DNA from: an uncultured Streptococcus sp.
GTDB taxonomy: Bacteria > Bacillota > Bacilli > Lactobacillales > Streptococcaceae
DNA length: 9,331 bases
Reading direction: 5' to 3'
Assembly: GCF_943912555.1 (NCBI RefSeq)
Contig: NZ_CALTUR010000075.1
Coordinates: 1 to 9,331 of the forward strand
Shown here: positions 7,702 through 9,331 of the stretch, in pieces
How positions within the stretch are numbered: position 1 is the first letter of the stretch
Layout: every line of letters begins with the position of its first letter
Made by a program: the position numbers and the translations under genes
Notes under the pieces: generated by a model
Databases searched by the model: none
Seen by the model: only the letters and a program-made list of their open reading frames with translations
Told to the model about the DNA's origin: nothing

Positions 7702-7708
7702 AAAGAAA
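7679..7708. promoter_or_regulatory. Likely autoregulatory operator of the toxin-antitoxin operon
   Basis: TTTCTTTAT (7679-7687) and ATAAAGAAA (7700-7708) are perfect 9-bp inverted arms separated by 12 bp, starting at the last base of the -35 box and covering the -10 box. Ribbon-helix-helix antitoxins of the RelB/DinJ class are known to bind palindromes over their own promoter, alone or with the toxin, so this is the expected operator. Binding itself is inferred. Confidence 0.65.
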
Positions 7709-7730
7709 ATCTATAAAGGAATTATATAAA

Positions 7731-8018
7731 ATGGCTATAGCGAATTCAAGTAAAATGGTGACCTTCCAAGCTAATAGAGAATTGGTAAATGATGCTATGG
7801 AAGTGTTAAAAGAACAAAATCTCTCTCTTTCATCAGCACTCAGATTATTTTTAAAGAATGTTGTCGTAACAAATGAAGTAGATTTACTAAGTGAAGAGGA
7901 ATTGGAGAAGGAGTATTTATTTAGACAATTACAAGCAGAAGTTCAAGAAAGTTATGCCAAGATTGAGGCTGGAAATTATTTGACAGATGAGGATGTCGTG
8001 ACACGCTATGGATTATAA
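7731..8018 (+). CDS. RelB/DinJ-like ribbon-helix-helix antitoxin
   Basis: A 95-aa protein with an N-terminal ribbon-helix-helix region at about 8-45: the strand KMVTFQANRELV, then helices DAMEVLKEQN and LSSALRLFLKNVV. The acidic C-terminal part, ending YLTDEDVVTRYGL, is the likely toxin-wrapping segment. It should bind DNA as a dimer and repress its own operon while neutralising the partner toxin. AAAGGA (7715-7720) precedes the ATG by ten bases. The end overlaps the toxin start by 11 bases in another frame, the classic antitoxin-first coupled layout. Family assignment is confident from architecture and context; whether it is closer to RelB, DinJ or another antitoxin family cannot be settled by eye. 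Confidence 0.82.
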   Translation: MAIANSSKMVTFQANRELVNDAMEVLKEQNLSLSSALRLFLKNVVVTNEVDLLSEEELEKEYLFRQLQAEVQESYAKIEAGNYLTDEDVVTRYGL

Positions 8019-8358
8019 AAAATATAGGATTTTGTATTCTCCTAGAGTGATTGATAGTCTGGATAAAATATATCAGTATATAGCAGAGGAAATTGGTTCT
8101 GTAGAGGCTGCGAGACGAAAAGTAGTCAATATTAGAAAAGATATTAATCGGCTGGAAATTTTCCCCCAAGCTGGATTTGATGCCGATGAAAAATTTGGTA
8201 AGAGATTAGATCCTCACTATCAAACGAGAGGATTGACCTTGAGTAAGGATTACATCGTATTATATACAATTGTTGAGGATACCGTCAGGCTTGCTTATTT
8301 ACTCCCTTCAAAAAGTGATTACATGAAATTATTTAAGACCGAGTCAAGATATGATTGA
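8008..8358 (+). CDS. RelE/ParE-superfamily type II toxin
   Basis: A 116-aa protein of the RelE/ParE fold. The start YKKYRILYSPRVIDSLDKIYQYIAEEIG (3-30) is the strand-helix opening of the family, a second helix follows to about residue 50, and the C-terminal sheet has YIVLYTIVEDTVRLAYLLPSKSDYMKLF (82-109). ParE members poison gyrase and RelE members cleave mRNA in the ribosome; sequence inspection alone does not decide which applies. Arg75, Lys80, Arg94 and Lys102 are candidate functional residues. The ATG at 8008 overlaps the antitoxin gene by 11 bases. Its nearest Shine-Dalgarno-like GAGG (7989-7992) is 15 bases away, so translation probably depends on coupling to the antitoxin. The frame is intact, so the module is likely active. 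Confidence 0.82.
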   Translation: MDYKKYRILYSPRVIDSLDKIYQYIAEEIGSVEAARRKVVNIRKDINRLEIFPQAGFDADEKFGKRLDPHYQTRGLTLSKDYIVLYTIVEDTVRLAYLLPSKSDYMKLFKTESRYD

Positions 8359-8396
8359 CTCAGGATCTAGATGAGTTATGTTTAGTGACGAATAAA

Positions 8397-8432
8397 AATC
8401 CTAGTTTGGCAATGCCAAACTAGGATTTTCTA
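8397..8432. terminator. Bidirectional terminator, copy 2 of the 36-bp direct repeat
   Basis: This is identical to 7627-7662, with the same 14-bp stem and AAT loop. On the minus strand it is followed by TTTTTATT, a better T-tract than copy 1 has, so it is a good terminator for the RpiR gene. On the plus strand it ends the toxin transcript. The RpiR stop codon (8420-8422) lies within its right arm. Confidence 0.88.
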
Positions 8433-9271
8433 GCTCTTCTTTGTCTTCGATAGCCATTAAGTTTTTTATTCTCCCAGTAGCTATTGAAAATTTTTTCTTT
8501 GTTTTCTCGATTGATTTCTAAAAAGTAAGCATAAATTAAATCAATCCAAAAAAGCATTGGAAGTTGAGAGGAGATACGCTGAATATAGGATGATTGATTG
8601 TGACTAGCAACCAGTACAGTTTCAGTATACAGTTGGTTTTCTTTGTTTGGTACACTGGTAAAGAGGACTGTTTTTGCTCCCATTTCTTTAGCGTCTAATA
8701 AGCTATCCAGAATAGATTGAGTAGATCCAGATAGTGAAAAGCCCAGAACCAAGCAATTGTCATCCATGATACTAGTAGTCCATGCAAATCCATCTTGATC
8801 GGTTATAGCTTCACAGACAACTCCTAAACGCATAAAGCGTAATTTCATCTCACGAGCGACAAGGCCAGAGCTTCCAGTGCCAAAAAAATAGACTCTTTCA
8901 GCATCTTCTATCATATTAGCTATTCGTTCTATTTGATTTTCATTAATTAATTCTTGAGTTTGTTCTCGCATATTGCTATAGCTTCTGAGAACACCTTGGA
9001 TAAGAGGATTATGGGTCGATAGCTGAAGATTTTGGTTATCAATTTGATGTTGGTATTGGAAAATAAATTCTCTATAGCCAGTAAAACCACACTTTTTAGC
9101 AAAACGGGTTAGAGCCGCCTGGGAAATATGAAGTTTCTGAGCAACGTTTTGTGATGATAAATCATCCTGTATCGTATCGACCTGTAAGAAATAGCGAGCA
9201 ATTTCTTGCTCTAATTCAGTTAATTCATCAAAGTGGAGATCAATAATAGAGGGAATATCTTGATTGTTCAT
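8420..9271 (-). CDS. nanR: RpiR-family transcriptional regulator, probable NanR
   Basis: A 283-aa cytosolic regulator with the two-domain RpiR layout. An N-terminal helix-turn-helix lies at about 1-77, with the recognition region NVAQKLHISQAALTRFAKKC (42-61). A sugar-phosphate-binding SIS domain spans about 108-245, with its nucleotide-like loops at YFFGTGSSG (128-136) and GFSLSGSTQS (177-186). The likely effector is a phosphosugar such as ManNAc-6-P. In pneumococcus the RpiR protein NanR is known to activate nan genes in response to sialic acid or ManNAc. AAGGA (9277-9281 on the plus strand) precedes the start by five bases. Upstream, TTGACT reads on the minus strand at 9310-9305 but lacks a well-spaced -10 box. 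The C-terminus is strongly basic (YRRQRRARKS), and the final two codons and stop lie in the terminator repeat. Confidence 0.88.
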   Translation of the reverse strand: MNNQDIPSIIDLHFDELTELEQEIARYFLQVDTIQDDLSSQNVAQKLHISQAALTRFAKKCGFTGYREFIFQYQHQIDNQNLQLSTHNPLIQGVLRSYSNMREQTQELINENQIERIANMIEDAERVYFFGTGSSGLVAREMKLRFMRLGVVCEAITDQDGFAWTTSIMDDNCLVLGFSLSGSTQSILDSLLDAKEMGAKTVLFTSVPNKENQLYTETVLVASHNQSSYIQRISSQLPMLFWIDLIYAYFLEINRENKEKIFNSYWENKKLNGYRRQRRARKS

Positions 9272-9331
9272 GGGATTCCTTTGTATGATTTATATTAAAT
9301 TGAAAGTCAAAAATTTTCTATTGTTTGATAT

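Larger units (their letters stand above)
7663..8396 (+). other. Inserted toxin-antitoxin cassette bounded by duplicated terminators
   Basis: The 734 bp between the two identical 36-bp repeats hold only the toxin-antitoxin promoter and its two genes. Removing this segment plus one repeat would leave the ROK and RpiR genes converging on one shared terminator with both stop codons intact. That is the simplest ancestral state, so this is read as an insertion. No transposase, integrase or terminal inverted repeat is visible, and a 36-bp duplication is too long for a usual transposon target-site duplication. Confidence 0.6.

Noticed and set aside
8341..8361. GAGTCA/TGACTC inverted repeat across the toxin stop codon
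   Set aside because: Six base pairs with a nine-base loop and no T-tract; probably chance, with the real terminator at 8397-8432.
7627..8432. CRISPR array or insertion sequence explanation for the 36-bp direct repeats
   Set aside because: There are only two copies 770 bp apart, each a full palindrome acting as a terminator, with no cas or transposase genes between or beside them.
9282..9310. Possible promoter of the RpiR gene on the minus strand
   Set aside because: TTGACT is convincing, but TATAAA is only 10 bp away and CATACA at 17 bp would start transcription inside the ribosome site. The window ends too soon to judge.
9301..9318. TGAAA...TTTC half-sites before the RpiR gene as an autoregulatory operator
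   Set aside because: The spacing is nine bases in place of four and the sequence otherwise differs from the 16-bp element, so it is likely chance in AT-rich DNA.

Overview
The window looks like chromosomal DNA of a Streptococcus of the mitis/pneumoniae group. The reasons are a low-GC genome, strong AGGAGG-type ribosome sites, a BOX repeat typical of that group at 4772-4922, and a gene set that matches the pneumococcal sialic-acid (nan/sat) locus. I infer a mitis-group relative rather than a typical pneumococcus. From memory, pneumococcal genomes carry a PTS gene between nanE and satA that is absent here, and I do not recall a toxin-antitoxin pair beside the regulator there.

Layout. A cre-overlapped promoter (82-110) drives nanE (146-844, ManNAc-6-P epimerase), satA (958-2286, lipoprotein), satB (2419-3306) and satC (3322-4161, permeases), then a YhcH/NanQ-type sialic acid anomerase (4287-4739). 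Hairpins lie in the nanE-satA, satA-satB and satC-yhcH gaps and may set relative expression. A BOX element follows, then a DUF624/YesL-type membrane protein (4997-5641). A second promoter (5729-5757) drives N-acetylneuraminate lyase (5815-6732) and a ROK-family kinase, probably ManNAc kinase (6750-7634). A RelB/DinJ-like antitoxin and RelE/ParE-like toxin pair follows (7731-8358). The convergent RpiR-family regulator, the likely NanR, closes the window (8420-9271, minus strand).

How it works together. SatABC imports sialic acid, using an ATPase encoded elsewhere. The anomerase supplies the ring form used in catabolism, the lyase splits Neu5Ac to ManNAc plus pyruvate, the ROK kinase makes ManNAc-6-P, and NanE converts that to GlcNAc-6-P. 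The nanE and lyase promoters share an identical 16-bp element containing the palindrome TGAAA-N4-TTTCA. It lies at almost the same distance (93 and 94 bp) from the two -10 boxes, which makes it a good candidate for the RpiR regulator's operator.

Most unusual point. The toxin-antitoxin pair sits exactly between two identical 36-bp copies of a perfect-stem terminator. One copy contains the stop codon of the ROK gene and the other the stop codon of the regulator gene. This suggests the two genes once converged on a single shared terminator that was duplicated when the cassette arrived.
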